This document shows positions 19,828 to 29,142 of a stretch of 47,558 nt of DNA, in pieces. A program made the translations under genes and the position numbers. This stretch comes from Acetobacteraceae bacterium (lineage in GTDB: Bacteria; Pseudomonadota; Alphaproteobacteria; Acetobacterales; Acetobacteraceae), in contig JANWXJ010000096.1 of NCBI GenBank assembly GCA_025055335.1, forward strand, positions 1-47,558. The letters run 5' to 3'. The notes below the pieces were generated by a model. The model did no database searches. It was given only the letters and a program-made list of their open reading frames with translations, and was not told where the DNA came from. How positions within the stretch are numbered: position 1 is the stretch's first letter; each line of letters begins with the position of its first letter.

Positions 19828-21474
19828 ATGGCGGATGCCGGGGCGGCCGCGCACACCATGACGGTGGGCGAGGCGGTGGTGGAGGTGCTGGAGGCGCACG
19901 GGGTCGAGCTCGGCTTCGGCGTGATCTCGCTGCACAACATGCCGCTGCTGGACGCGATCCTGCGCCGCCCGCCCGGCATCCGCTTCATCCCCGCCCGCGG
20001 CGAGGCGGGGGCGATGAACATGGCGGACGCGGCGACGCGCGTCTCGGGCCGGCCGGCGCTCTGCCTCACCTCCACCGGCACCGGTGCGGGCAACGCCATG
20101 GGCGCGCTGATCGAGGCGCAGACGGCCGGCACGCCCCTCATCCACATCACCGGCCAGATCGACACGCCCTGGCTCGACCGCGGCTGGGGCTTCATCCACG
20201 AGGCGAAGGATCAGCTCGCGATGCTGCGGGCCTGCGGCAAGGCCGCGTTCCGCATCTCGCGGCCCGAGGACGCGCGCAGCACGCTGCGCGAGGCGCTCTG
20301 CGTCGCCCGGACGGCGCCGACGGGCCCCGTCTCGGTCGAGATCCCGATCGACATCCAGCAGGCCCCCTGTCCGCCCGGGGATCCCTCGCCGCTGCCGCTG
20401 CCGCTGCTTGCGCCGGATGCCCGCGCGCTGGCGGACGCCCGCGCCCTGCTTGGCGGGGCGAGGCGCCCTGTGCTGCTGGCCGGCGGCGGCGCCCGCCACG
20501 CGGGGGAGGCGGTGGCCGCCTTCGCCGCCGCCGGCGTGCCCATCCTCACCTCGGTGAACGGGCGCGGGGTGATCGCGGAAACCCACCCGGCCTGCCTCGG
20601 CGCCTTCGCAACCAGCCCCCCCGTCGCCGAACTGCTTGCCGAGAGCGACTGCCTGATCGTAGCCGGATCACGCCTGCGCTCGAACGAGACGCGCACCTAC
20701 GGCCTTGCCCTGCCGCGCAGCCTGATCCGGATCGACGCCGACCCGGCCGCCTCCGGCCGCGGCTATCCGGAGGCGCTGCTGATCGTCGCGGATTGCGCCG
20801 CCGCGCTCTCCGCCCTGGCCGGGGCCGCCCGGCCCGAACCCGGCTGGCTCGCCCGCGCCGGGGCGGCGCGCGATGCGGCCGTGGCCCGCACGAGGCAGGA
20901 AGCGGGCGCCTACGTCGCGCTGATCGAGGCGCTTCAGGCGCGCTTCCCGCGGCACGCGCCCTGGGTGCGAGACATCACCCTCTCCAACTCCATCTGGGGC
21001 AACCGGCTGCCGCCGCTCTCCGACCCGCGCCAGGGCGTGCATGCGCTCGGCGGGGGCATCGGCCAGGGGCTGCAGCACGCGATCGGCGCCGCCCTGGCGC
21101 GGCCCGGCGTCAAGACCGTCGCGCTCTGCGGCGATGGCGGCTTCATGCTGAACCCGGGCGAACTCGCCACCGCCGTAGAGGCGGGCTGCGACATCCTGCT
21201 GCTGCTGATGAACGACGGCGGCTACGGCGTGATCCGCAACATCCAGGACGCCGCCTATGGCGGCCGCCGCGGCTTCACCGACCTGATGAACCCGGATTTC
21301 GCCGCGCTCGTCGGCGCCTTCGGCGCGCGGCACGCGAAGGCGGGCGACGCCGACTCGCTCGCCGCCGCGATGGATCGGGCGTTCTCCCGCCGCGGGGTGG
21401 ACGTGATCGAGGTGGACATGGCCGCCTTCGGCGCCTTCGGCATCAGCTTCGCCGGACCGCCGAGGACGGCGTGA
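19828..21474 (+). CDS. Thiamine-diphosphate-dependent enzyme (acetolactate synthase / benzoylformate decarboxylase-like)
   Basis: A 548-residue ThDP enzyme with the usual three domains. The N-terminal pyrimidine-binding domain has the catalytic glutamate Glu59 (IPARGEAGAM). The central domain includes PVLLAGGGARHAGEAV, and the C-terminal pyrophosphate-binding domain has the ThDP motif beginning CGDGGF (434-439) and ending MNDGGYG. Relatives include acetolactate synthase, 2-oxoacid decarboxylases and sulfoacetaldehyde acetyltransferase. There is no small regulatory subunit nearby, so a catabolic decarboxylase or carboligase is more likely than a biosynthetic IlvB. It lies 4 bp after the extradiol gene and probably handles a 2-oxoacid released by ring cleavage. 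Confidence 0.9.
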   Translation: MADAGAAAHTMTVGEAVVEVLEAHGVELGFGVISLHNMPLLDAILRRPPGIRFIPARGEAGAMNMADAATRVSGRPALCLTSTGTGAGNAMGALIEAQTAGTPLIHITGQIDTPWLDRGWGFIHEAKDQLAMLRACGKAAFRISRPEDARSTLREALCVARTAPTGPVSVEIPIDIQQAPCPPGDPSPLPLPLLAPDARALADARALLGGARRPVLLAGGGARHAGEAVAAFAAAGVPILTSVNGRGVIAETHPACLGAFATSPPVAELLAESDCLIVAGSRLRSNETRTYGLALPRSLIRIDADPAASGRGYPEALLIVADCAAALSALAGAARPEPGWLARAGAARDAAVARTRQEAGAYVALIEALQARFPRHAPWVRDITLSNSIWGNRLPPLSDPRQGVHALGGGIGQGLQHAIGAALARPGVKTVALCGDGGFMLNPGELATAVEAGCDILLLLMNDGGYGVIRNIQDAAYGGRRGFTDLMNPDFAALVGAFGARHAKAGDADSLAAAMDRAFSRRGVDVIEVDMAAFGAFGISFAGPPRTA

Positions 21475-21578
21475 GCGGCCTGCCGCCGCGCCCTTCCCCC
21501 CGCGCCGATTGACCGCCGGGCGGACCCGCGCAACGGTTCCCGGCAGGCCCCAGCCGGCCGAAGGCGGGAGGATGCGTC

Positions 21579-22538
21579 ATGATCGGTCGCCGCGCCCTGG
21601 CGCTTGCCGGGCTGCTTCCCTTCGCCCCCTTCCGCCCCCGCGCCGAGGCGCCCTGGCGGCCGGACCGGCCGGTGCGCTTCATCGTCGGCTTCGGGGCGGG
21701 CGGGCCGTCCGACACCGTCTCGCGCCTCGTCGCCGCCGGCATGGCGGCAAGCCTCGGCCAGCCGGTGGTGGTGGAAAACCGCGCCGGCGCCTCGGGCAAC
21801 ATCGGCATGCAGGCGGTGCTGCAGGCCCCGGCCGACGGCCACACCCTGGGCTTCGCGGGCATCCATCTCGCCACCAACCCGGCACTGCTGCCGAGCCTCG
21901 GCTACGATCCCCGCGCCGATGTGCAGATGGTCGGCCGCTTCGTCGCGCTGCCGATCCTGGTCCTGGCCTCGGCGCAGAGCGGCATCGGCTCCATCGCCGG
22001 GCTCCTGGCGCGGGCGCGGGAACGGCCCGTGGTGTGCAGCACGGCCGGGGTCGGCACCTCCTCGCATCTCGGGCCCACGCTGCTCTTCCGCACCCTGGGC
22101 GGCGCCTTCGAGGCGGTGCAGTACCGCAGCGGCGCCGACGCCTTCGCCGCCCTGCTCGCCGGCGACACCGAGGCGATGTTCGACCCGCCCGCGCCGTACC
22201 ACGCCCCGGCGGCGGCGCAGGGGCGGGTGCGGCTGCTCGGCGTGATGCAGAACGAGCGCAGCACGGCCCTGCCCGAGGTGCCCTCCTTCGGAGAGCTCGG
22301 CCTGCCGGAGGCGGCGCAGATGCGCTCCTGGAACGGCGCCTGCGTGCGCGCCGGCACGCCGGCCCCGGCGGTTGCCGCGCTGCATGCGGCGATCCTCGCC
22401 GCGCTCGGCGGCGCCGAGCTTCGCCAGCGCCTCTCAGCCCTCGGGATGGAGCCGGCGCCGAGCGAGAGCCCCGCCGCCGCCCAGGCCCATTACCTCTCCG
22501 AGGTGGAGCGCTGGGGCAGGCTGCTGCGCCAGGGCTGA
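21579..22538 (+). CDS. TctC/Bug-family solute-binding protein, orphan
   Basis: A 319-residue exported binding protein. The signal peptide (MIGRRALALAGLLPFAPF) is followed by the family signatures RPVRFIVGFGAGGPSDTVSR, VVENRAGASGNIGM, STAGVGTSSHLGPTLLF and EVPSFGELGLPEAAQMRSW. GGGAGG lies upstream of the ATG. It is the last gene of the ABC/extradiol operon and gives that operon a second uptake-type protein without TctA/TctB. It ends 13 bp before the stop of the facing P450 gene. Confidence 0.93.
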   Translation: MIGRRALALAGLLPFAPFRPRAEAPWRPDRPVRFIVGFGAGGPSDTVSRLVAAGMAASLGQPVVVENRAGASGNIGMQAVLQAPADGHTLGFAGIHLATNPALLPSLGYDPRADVQMVGRFVALPILVLASAQSGIGSIAGLLARARERPVVCSTAGVGTSSHLGPTLLFRTLGGAFEAVQYRSGADAFAALLAGDTEAMFDPPAPYHAPAAAQGRVRLLGVMQNERSTALPEVPSFGELGLPEAAQMRSWNGACVRAGTPAPAVAALHAAILAALGGAELRQRLSALGMEPAPSESPAAAQAHYLSEVERWGRLLRQG

Positions 22539-22551
22539 GGAGGCCCGGCCC

Positions 22552-23736
22552 TCACGCCGGCACGAGGCGGAGCGGCAGGCTCGCGAAGCCGCGCAGGGTG
22601 TTGTTCCGGCGCCGGCGCACCTCGCCCGCGATCTCGATCCGCGCCACCCGGCGAACGAGCGCCGACAGCACCGCCTCCCCCTCCATCCGCGCCAGCGCCA
22701 TGCCGACACAGGCGTGGATCCCGGCGCCGAACCCGACATGGCCTGCGGTCCTGCGCGTCACGTCGTAGTCGTCGGGGCGGTCCCAGCGGCGCGGATCGCG
22801 GTTGGCCGAGCCGAGGAACATCAGCACCTTCTCGCCCTCGCCGATCGTCTCGCCGCCGATCTCGACGGGGCGCGTCGTGGTGCGGAAGAAGGTCTGCACC
22901 GGGCTCTCGTGGCGCACCGCCTCCTCGAAGGCGTTGCGGATCAGCCGGGGTTCCGCCCGCACCCGCTCGTACTGGCCGGGGAAGCGGGCGAGGCAATGCA
23001 GCATCGCCCCGATCGCCGAGACCGTCGTGTCCACCCCCGCCGTCAGCACCGAGCGGACGACTTGCGGCGCCTCCTCGGCGGTGATCTCGCCGCGGTCTGC
23101 GGCGGCGTGGATCTCGGCGCCGAAGCCCTGTGGCGCCAGGTTCTCCCGCAGGGATTGCGCCTGCACCCAGGCGATCACCGGCGCGGCGTCCTGCACCGCC
23201 GCCTCGAAGTTGGCGTTGCGCGGGCCGAAGCTGTTGAACACCATGTTGCCGTAGGGCAGCAGGAAGCGCCGGTTCTCCCGCGGCATGCCCATGGCGTCCG
23301 GGAACACCGTCAGCGGATAGGCCTCGGCAAGCTCGGGCACGGCGTCGAACTCGCCGACCCCGACGAGCCGCTCGACCAGCTCCTCGGCCGCCGCCGCGAA
23401 AGGCTCCTTGAGCGCCGAGAGCGCGAGCGGCGAGAGCACGCGCGACTGCACGCCGCGCGTGCGGTCGTGCAGGGGAGGATCGGTCTCCAGCACCACCGAG
23501 GGCAGGCGCCAGGGCTTCGTGCGGGCGAAATCCTCGATCCCGACGCCGCGGGCGGAGGAGAAGGCCTGCCAGTCCTCGAGCACCGCCCGCACCTCGGCGT
23601 AGCGCGCCACCGCATGCACGCCGTAGCGCGAAAGCCGCACCACGGGCCCGAGGTCGCGCAGCACCGCATGCGCGGGGTGGGGGTTCTCCAGCACCTCGTC
23701 GCTGTAGGGATCGATGTCGCTTTCCGGGATGGCCAT
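22552..23736 (-). CDS. Cytochrome P450, CYP199-like (para-substituted benzoate monooxygenase type)
   Basis: A 394-residue soluble bacterial P450. The I-helix oxygen-binding motif is AGVDTT, the ExxR motif is EAVR, and the haem loop is FGAGIHACVG with the axial thiolate Cys343. Stretches such as FPDAMGMPRENRRFLLPYG, ESPVQTFFRTTTRPVEIGGE and VLMFLGSANRDPRRWDRPDD closely resemble the CYP199A group, which O-demethylates or hydroxylates para-substituted benzoates such as 4-methoxybenzoate. CYP199A enzymes use a dedicated 2Fe-2S ferredoxin; none follows here, so partners may come from the Rieske genes upstream or elsewhere. The ATG is 5 bp after the TctC stop. It is the last gene of the minus-strand catabolic operon. 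Confidence 0.9.
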   Translation of the reverse strand: MAIPESDIDPYSDEVLENPHPAHAVLRDLGPVVRLSRYGVHAVARYAEVRAVLEDWQAFSSARGVGIEDFARTKPWRLPSVVLETDPPLHDRTRGVQSRVLSPLALSALKEPFAAAAEELVERLVGVGEFDAVPELAEAYPLTVFPDAMGMPRENRRFLLPYGNMVFNSFGPRNANFEAAVQDAAPVIAWVQAQSLRENLAPQGFGAEIHAAADRGEITAEEAPQVVRSVLTAGVDTTVSAIGAMLHCLARFPGQYERVRAEPRLIRNAFEEAVRHESPVQTFFRTTTRPVEIGGETIGEGEKVLMFLGSANRDPRRWDRPDDYDVTRRTAGHVGFGAGIHACVGMALARMEGEAVLSALVRRVARIEIAGEVRRRRNNTLRGFASLPLRLVPA

Positions 23737-23741
23737 GGCGG

Positions 23742-24716
23742 TCAGGTGTCGAGGGTGATGCCGAGTTCGCGGATCAGCGGCACCCAATAGGCGCGGTCCT
23801 CGGCCATGGTGCGGTCGAACTCGGCCGGGCCCTGCGCCATCGGCTCCACCCCGATCTCGACGAGGCGGGCGCGGATCGCCGCATCGGCCAGCACCGCCGA
23901 AAGCACCTGCCACAGCCGCGCCACCGCCGGATCCGGCGTGGCCCGCGGGCACACGAGGCCCTGCCACGCGGGTGCCCGGTACTCCGGCAGGCCGGATTCG
24001 CGCAGCGTCGGCACATCCGGCAGCCAGTGCCAGCGCGAAAGCCCGGTGGTGGCGAGCGCCCGCACCCGTCCCGCCCGCAGCGCCCCGCCGGCCGAGGCCA
24101 CATCCACCATCATGCTCTCGAGCGTGCCGGAGATCAGGTCGTTCACCCCGGGCGCGCCGCCGCGATAGGGCACGTTCTCGAGCCGCACCCCGGCCTCGCG
24201 CTGCAGCCGCTCGAGCGCCAGGTGATGCGGCGATCCCACCCCCGGCGTGCCGCAGGCGATCCGCCCCGGGGCGGCGCGCGCGGCATCCAGGAACTCGCCG
24301 ATGGTGCGGAAGCGAGAGGCGGCGGGAACCGCGATCACCAGCGGGAAGTCGGCGAACATGCCGATGCCGCGGAAATCCTGCACCGGATCGTAGGCGAGGC
24401 TGCGGAACAGGCCGATCGCGTTCACCATGCTGCCGGAATCGCCGCTGAACACGGTGTGCCCGTCGGGGGCGGCGCGTGCGGCGGCGATGGCGCCGAGCGT
24501 GGCGGCCGCCCCCGGCCGGTTCTCCACCACCACGGGCTGGCCGAGCGGGCCTGCCATCTGCGCGGCGAACAGCCGCGCCAGCGCGTCCGATCCGCCGCCC
24601 GCCGGATAGGCGACGATCCAGCGCACCGGGCGGTCGGGGAAGGCGTGGGCAAGACGCGCGGCCAGCGCCGCCCCGATCAGCCCGAGCGCCGCGCGGCGCG
24701 CCAGCATCCCGTCCAT
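23742..24716 (-). CDS. TctC/Bug-family solute-binding protein, orphan
   Basis: A 324-residue exported binding protein with a signal peptide (LARRAALGLIGAALAARLAHA). Family signatures are FPDRPVRWIVAYPAGGGSDA, VVENRPGAAATLGAI, GTPGVGSPHHLALERL, ENVPYRGGAPGVNDLISG and PTLRESGLPEYRAPAWQGL. GGAGGGAGCC precedes the ATG. No membrane components are present. It sits between the broken LuxR-type regulator and the P450, so the P450 substrate or a related acid is a plausible ligand. Confidence 0.93.
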   Translation of the reverse strand: MDGMLARRAALGLIGAALAARLAHAFPDRPVRWIVAYPAGGGSDALARLFAAQMAGPLGQPVVVENRPGAAATLGAIAAARAAPDGHTVFSGDSGSMVNAIGLFRSLAYDPVQDFRGIGMFADFPLVIAVPAASRFRTIGEFLDAARAAPGRIACGTPGVGSPHHLALERLQREAGVRLENVPYRGGAPGVNDLISGTLESMMVDVASAGGALRAGRVRALATTGLSRWHWLPDVPTLRESGLPEYRAPAWQGLVCPRATPDPAVARLWQVLSAVLADAAIRARLVEIGVEPMAQGPAEFDRTMAEDRAYWVPLIRELGITLDT

Positions 24717-24835
24717 GGCTCCCTCCCCCTCTCCCTTGTGCCCGGAGAGCGAAGGCTGCACGCGCGCCCGCCGCGCGGTCTGTCGCCACCGGATGTGACG
24801 GGCGCAGGGAGGGCCGAGCCGGGGTGTCGCCCGCC

Positions 24836-25573
24836 TCAGCCCGGCCCGAACACGCGCCGGAACAGCTCCGCCTGCGAGGAGATGCCGAGCCGCGCATAGG
24901 CCCGCCGCCGCAGCGTGAGCACCGTGTTGCGCGACACCCCGAGCGACAGGGCGATCCCCTCCGAGGAGAGGCCGGAGAGGATCCCCCGGCACACCTCCCG
25001 TTCCCGCCGTGTGAGGGGGGAGAGCATGTCCGCCTCCCGCCGGGCGGAGGCGCGGAGCGCCCTGTCGCGCGACAGGGCGGCGCCGATCGCCGGCAGCGCC
25101 TCCACGAGGCGCCGGCGCGCCTCTCCCGGGAAGCCGCCCGATCCCTCCAGCCGGTGGAAATTGGCATAGAGGATCCAGCCGTCCGGGGCGCGCAGGCACA
25201 GCGCGAGCTTGTCCACGATGCCCGAGGCGGCGAAGAAGCGACGGTAGTAGTCGGCCGCATAGGCGGAGGCGTCGAGCCGCGCGCACACCTCACGCGCCGC
25301 CGGGCCGGCGCGGCGCAGCCTTGGCAGGTTGGGATCGCGGCGGAACCAGCCGCGCTCGGCCTAGTCGGCGGCCAGCACGGCGGCGAGCCGCCGGTCGATC
25401 CGGCCGAGTGTGGCGAAGGCGCGCGCACCCTCGGCCTCGGACAGCCCGAACAGGCAGATGTGGTCCACCCCGAAACCCGCCGAGAGGGATTCCGCGAGGC
25501 GGTCGCAGAAATCGGGCGCGCCGATGCCGCCGATCAGAGTCGCGATCCAGGGCTGTTCCGCCCCCCCGGACAT
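24836..25573 (-). pseudogene. LuxR-type transcriptional regulator interrupted by an in-frame TAG
   Basis: One continuous reading frame runs from ATG 25573 to the stop at 24836 (245 codons), broken only by a TAG codon at 25361-25363. Before the TAG is a 70-residue N-terminal sensor part (PWIATLIGGIGAPDFCDRLA). After it, AERGWFRRDPNLPRLRRAGP leads into DYYRRFFAASGI and a C-terminal LuxR helix-turn-helix (LSPLTRREREVCRGILSG, LGVSRNTVLTLRRRAYARLG). The whole has the usual size for solitary HTH-LuxR regulators of about 250 residues. A one-base change from a sense codon such as TAC or CAG would create the stop. A GTG at 25288 could reinitiate and give a 150-residue protein that keeps the DNA-binding domain. 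It lies in the catabolic operon between ALDH and TctC. Confidence 0.8.
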
Positions 25574-25666
25574 CCTTCCCCCCCTTCCGGCCCGGCAGGG
25601 CGGGCCGGCCACGCGGAGAGATGGACCGGACGCCGCGTCGGCGCAACGGCGGCAGGGGCTTCCCCT

Positions 25667-27133
25667 TCACCCCGCCCAGGGGATCGGCGTGCCGGAAAGG
25701 TCCCAGTAGAGCGATTTCTGTCGCAGATAGCCGCGCAGCCCGAGGCGCCCCTTCTCCAGCCCCGGCCCCGAGGCCTTCCACCCTCCGAAGGGGGTAGAGA
25801 TCGAGAACTGCTTGTAGGTGTTGATCCACACCGTGCCGGCCTCGAGCGCCCGCGCCACGCGCCAGATGCGGCGGTAGTCGGCCGACCAGATGCCGGCGGC
25901 GAGGCCGTAGGCGCTGTCGTTCGCCTGGGCGATCAGGTCGGCCTCGTCGGCGAAGGGCAGCACGACGAGGACGGGGCCGAACACCTCCTCCTGGCAGATG
26001 CGGGCGCTGTTCGGCAGGCCGGAGAGGATGGTGGGCAGGTAATAGGCGCCGCGGGAGAAGGCCTCGCCCTCCGGCGCCCGGCCGCCGGCGAGCAGCGTCG
26101 CGCCATCGGCCAGCGCCTGTTCGACCTGCGCCGCGACCGAATCGCGATGCGCGTGGCGGATCAGCGGCGCCACCTGGGTGGCCGGATCCTCGGGGTGGCC
26201 GACGCGCAGGGCCCTGGTGCGCTCGACCAGCCGGGCCAGGAAGGGTTCGCGGATCGCCTCCTGCACGAACAGCCGCGATCCGGCGATGCAGGACTGGCCG
26301 GTGGAGGAGAAGATGCCGAACAGCACCCCGGCGATCGCCTGCTCCATGTCGGCATCGGCGAACACGATCGTCGGGGACTTCCCGCCGAGCTCGAGGCTGA
26401 CGGGCATCAGCTTCTCCGCCGCCAGCCGGGCGATGGCCCGCCCCGTCGCGGTGCCGCCGGTGAAGGAGATCTTCTGCACGAGCGGATGGCGCACCAGCAC
26501 ATCGCCGACTTCCGCCCCCGCGCCCGGCAGGACGGACAGCAGCCCCTCCGGCAGCCCCGCCTTCTCGGCCACGCGCGCGAGCCTGAGGCCGACCAGGGGC
26601 GACCAGCCGGAGGGCTTCACCACCACCGCATTCCCGGCGGCCAGGGCCGGCGCCACCTTCTGCGCATCCGAGGCGATGGGCGAGTTCCAGGGCGTGATGG
26701 CCCCGACCACCCCCATCGGCTCCCACAGCGACATCGTCGCATAAGGCCCGCGCGGGGCGGTGATCTCCTCCTCGTGCGTCTCGGCGGCGGCGGCGAAGAA
26801 GCGGAAGGTGCCGGCGGCGGAGGCGACGAGGGCGCGCGTCTCGGCCAGGGTCTTGCCGGTGTCCCGCGTCTGGGTGCGGGCGATGTCCTCCGCCTCGGCC
26901 TCGAGCCCGTCGGCGATCCTGAGAAGCACGCGCGCCCGGTCGCGCGGCAGCGCCGCCCCCCAGCCGGACTCCCGCTGCGCCCTGGCGGCGCGCTCGATCG
27001 CCTCCTCGGCATCGGCGGCCGAGGCGGCCGCCACCACGGCATTGAGGGATCCGTCGTGCGGGAAGCGGGATTCGATCGGCGCGCCGCGCCCCTCCACCCA
27101 ACGCCCGGCAAGGAAGATCGGCAGCGGGCTCAT
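25667..27133 (-). CDS. NAD(P)-dependent aldehyde dehydrogenase
   Basis: A 488-residue aldehyde dehydrogenase of standard length. It has PWNSPIASDAQKVAPALAAG and KPSGWSPL near the cofactor pocket, the nucleotide-loop region SFTGGTATGRAIA, the general base in SLELGGKSP, and the catalytic Cys282 in STGQSCIAGSR. The C-terminal EEVFGPVLVV and NTYKQFSISTPFGGWKASG are typical. It would oxidise an aromatic or ring-opened aldehyde to its acid. The ATG overlaps the ferredoxin-reductase stop by four bases (ATGA). Confidence 0.93.
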   Translation of the reverse strand: MSPLPIFLAGRWVEGRGAPIESRFPHDGSLNAVVAAASAADAEEAIERAARAQRESGWGAALPRDRARVLLRIADGLEAEAEDIARTQTRDTGKTLAETRALVASAAGTFRFFAAAAETHEEEITAPRGPYATMSLWEPMGVVGAITPWNSPIASDAQKVAPALAAGNAVVVKPSGWSPLVGLRLARVAEKAGLPEGLLSVLPGAGAEVGDVLVRHPLVQKISFTGGTATGRAIARLAAEKLMPVSLELGGKSPTIVFADADMEQAIAGVLFGIFSSTGQSCIAGSRLFVQEAIREPFLARLVERTRALRVGHPEDPATQVAPLIRHAHRDSVAAQVEQALADGATLLAGGRAPEGEAFSRGAYYLPTILSGLPNSARICQEEVFGPVLVVLPFADEADLIAQANDSAYGLAAGIWSADYRRIWRVARALEAGTVWINTYKQFSISTPFGGWKASGPGLEKGRLGLRGYLRQKSLYWDLSGTPIPWAG

Positions 27134-28329
27134 CGCAGCGCCGCCTTCAGCGCGAAGCCGGGATCGGCGAGCGCGGATGCCGGCACGGCGATCCCGCGCT
27201 CGACCAGCCGCCGCGCCAGCTGGAACTCGCGGCTGTTGTTGACGGCGATCGCCTGGGCGATGCGGTCGCCGGCCATCAGGAACATCAGGAAGGAGCCGGA
27301 GGCGGGGTCGCCGCGCGTCACCGTCGCGGTCGCGCCGTCCGGCAGGCCGGCCATCTGGATCAGCGTCTTGCCCTGGGTGGACCAGAACCAGGGCAGCGGC
27401 GGCGGCGTGTCCGGCAGGCCGAGGATGGCGCGCGCCGCCGCCGCCCCCATGGCGTTCGCCTGCGCCCAGGATTCCAGGCGGATCGGCGGCAGCCCCTCGC
27501 GCCGCAGCGCCACCGCGTCGCCGATCGCGAACACGGCCGGATCCTCGGTGCGGCCGGCGGCATCGGCGAGGATCCCGCCCGCGGCCGCGCAAGGGAGGCC
27601 CGCTTCGCGCGCAAGCTCGTCGTTGGGCTTGAGGCCGGTGGCCACCAGCACCGCATCGGCGGCGATCCGCGTGCCGTCGGCAAGCGTCACGCCGTCCGGG
27701 GCGAGCAGGGCGGCGCGGGCGGAGAGCAGCACGCGCACGCCGCTCGCCTCGTGGGTGGCGCGCAGCCACTCCGACAGCGCGGGCGGCAGGGCGCGGGCGC
27801 AGAGCCGGTCGGCCGCCTCGATCACGGTCGCCTCGACGCCGAGCAGCCGCGCCGCCGCCGCCACCTCGAGGCCGATGAACCCCCCGCCCAGGATCGCGAG
27901 ATGCCGCCACCCCCCGCGCAGCCCGGCGCGAAGCCGGCGCGCATCGGCGATGTCGCGCAGGACCGGCAGGCGCGGATCCTCCGCCCCCGGAACGGGCGGA
28001 CGCGCGGCGCGGCCGCCTGTCGCCAGCACCAGCGCGTCGTAGCCGATCGTCTCGCCGTGGCGGGTGTGCACGCGCCTTCCCGCGCGATCGAGCGCCACGA
28101 CCTCGACGCCGCCCCGCCAGGAGACGCCCGGCTCGATCGGCGGCAGACGCCCGGGCAGATCGGGCAGCGCCTCCTCGAGCAGCACCTCCTTCGAGAGCGG
28201 CGGGCGTTCGTAGGGCGGATCCGGCTCGGCGCCGAGCAGCAGCACCTCGCCCGCGAAGCCCTCGGCCCGGAGCGCCCGGGCACAGGCATGGCCGGCCTGG
28301 CCGGCGCCGACGATCACCACCCTCTCCAT
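27130..28329 (-). CDS. FAD-dependent ferredoxin reductase (putidaredoxin reductase / Rieske-oxygenase reductase type)
   Basis: A 399-residue flavoprotein. It has two dinucleotide-binding motifs, GAGQAGHACARALRAEGF near the N-terminus for FAD and GGGFIGLEVAAAARLLG near residue 150 for NADH. It also has the PPYERPPLSKE stretch typical of oxygenase-coupled reductases, and the second FAD motif VFAIGDAVALR. It passes electrons from NADH to a 2Fe-2S ferredoxin, here most likely the Rieske ferredoxin of the same operon. The ATG at 28329 follows AGGAG by six bases and is preferred over a TTG two codons earlier. It overlaps the ALDH gene by four bases. Confidence 0.93.
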   Translation of the reverse strand: MERVVIVGAGQAGHACARALRAEGFAGEVLLLGAEPDPPYERPPLSKEVLLEEALPDLPGRLPPIEPGVSWRGGVEVVALDRAGRRVHTRHGETIGYDALVLATGGRAARPPVPGAEDPRLPVLRDIADARRLRAGLRGGWRHLAILGGGFIGLEVAAAARLLGVEATVIEAADRLCARALPPALSEWLRATHEASGVRVLLSARAALLAPDGVTLADGTRIAADAVLVATGLKPNDELAREAGLPCAAAGGILADAAGRTEDPAVFAIGDAVALRREGLPPIRLESWAQANAMGAAAARAILGLPDTPPPLPWFWSTQGKTLIQMAGLPDGATATVTRGDPASGSFLMFLMAGDRIAQAIAVNNSREFQLARRLVERGIAVPASALADPGFALKAALR

Positions 28330-28341
28330 CGGCAACTCCTG

Positions 28342-29142
28342 TCAGGCCGCCGCCTCGCCCTCGGCGTGGCCGAGCGCGCGGGAGATCTCGGCGGCCGCGC
28401 GCTTCACCTCGGCCACGAGAGGATCCGTCACCTTGGCACCGCCGAACAGGGTCGCGTTGATGCTGGCGACGATGCGGCCCGTGGCGTCGCGCACCGGCGC
28501 GGCCACCGCCGAGACGCCGCTTTCGAAATAGCCTTCGCTGACGCCGGCGCCGCGGGCGCGGTCCTCGGCGATCCTCGCCTTCAGCGCGGCGAGCGTCGTC
28601 GGCGTCTGCGGCGAGAAGGCGCGCAGCGGCTCGGCGGGGAAGAGTGCGCGAAGCTCCGCGTCGCTCAGGTCCATCAGCAGCATGCGCCCGAGCACCGAGG
28701 CGTGCGTCGGCACCCGCGTGCCGACGGAGAAGGAGCCGGTGAGTGCGCCCTTGCCCGGGGCGCGCAGCACCACCACCGCCTCCGCCCCGTCGCGCACGGC
28801 GAGGTGGCAGGAATGTCCGGTGCGGTCGCGCAGCCCATCGAGCGGGGCGCGCCCGGCCACCGTCACGTCGCCCGAGGCGAGCCAGGCGAAGCCGAGCCGC
28901 GTGACGCCGGCGGCAAGGCGGAAGGCGTTGCCGTGCTCGGTCCGCCCGATCAGCCCGTAGGCCTCGAGCGTCTGCAGCAGGCGGAACACGGTCGAGCGCG
29001 GGATGCCGAGGGCGCGGGCCATGTCGGAGGGCGCGACCGCCTCGCGCGAGGCGGCGAGCAGCTCCAGCACCTCGATCCCGCGCGCGAGCGCAGGCACGAT
29101 GTAGCGCCCCTGGCGCGGATCGTGCGTGCGCCCGTCAGGCAT
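28342..29142 (-). CDS. IclR-family transcriptional regulator
   Basis: A 266-residue regulator with an N-terminal winged helix (ALARGIEVLELLAASREAVA, then DMARALGIPRSTVFRLLQTL as the HTH near residues 39-58). The C-terminal effector-binding IclR domain contains GTRVPTHASVLGRMLLMDLS and SINATLFGG. IclR proteins often control aromatic-acid catabolism genes beside them. It lies inside the Rieske operon, overlaps the oxygenase gene by 8 bp, and ends 12 bp before the reductase gene. A candidate target is the inverted repeat upstream of the Rieske ferredoxin gene (30826-30860). Confidence 0.92.
   Translation of the reverse strand: MPDGRTHDPRQGRYIVPALARGIEVLELLAASREAVAPSDMARALGIPRSTVFRLLQTLEAYGLIGRTEHGNAFRLAAGVTRLGFAWLASGDVTVAGRAPLDGLRDRTGHSCHLAVRDGAEAVVVLRAPGKGALTGSFSVGTRVPTHASVLGRMLLMDLSDAELRALFPAEPLRAFSPQTPTTLAALKARIAEDRARGAGVSEGYFESGVSAVAAPVRDATGRIVASINATLFGGAKVTDPLVAEVKRAAAEISRALGHAEGEAAA

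Noticed and set aside
24782-24799. Imperfect dyad GTCGCCACC/GGATGTGAC upstream of the minus-strand TctC gene, considered as a LuxR-type site
   Set aside because: Only six of nine positions match, which is too weak to call an operator.
24476-28042. Long plus-strand frame across the ALDH and reductase genes
   Set aside because: No domain or start signal, and it lies opposite two enzymes with intact active sites.
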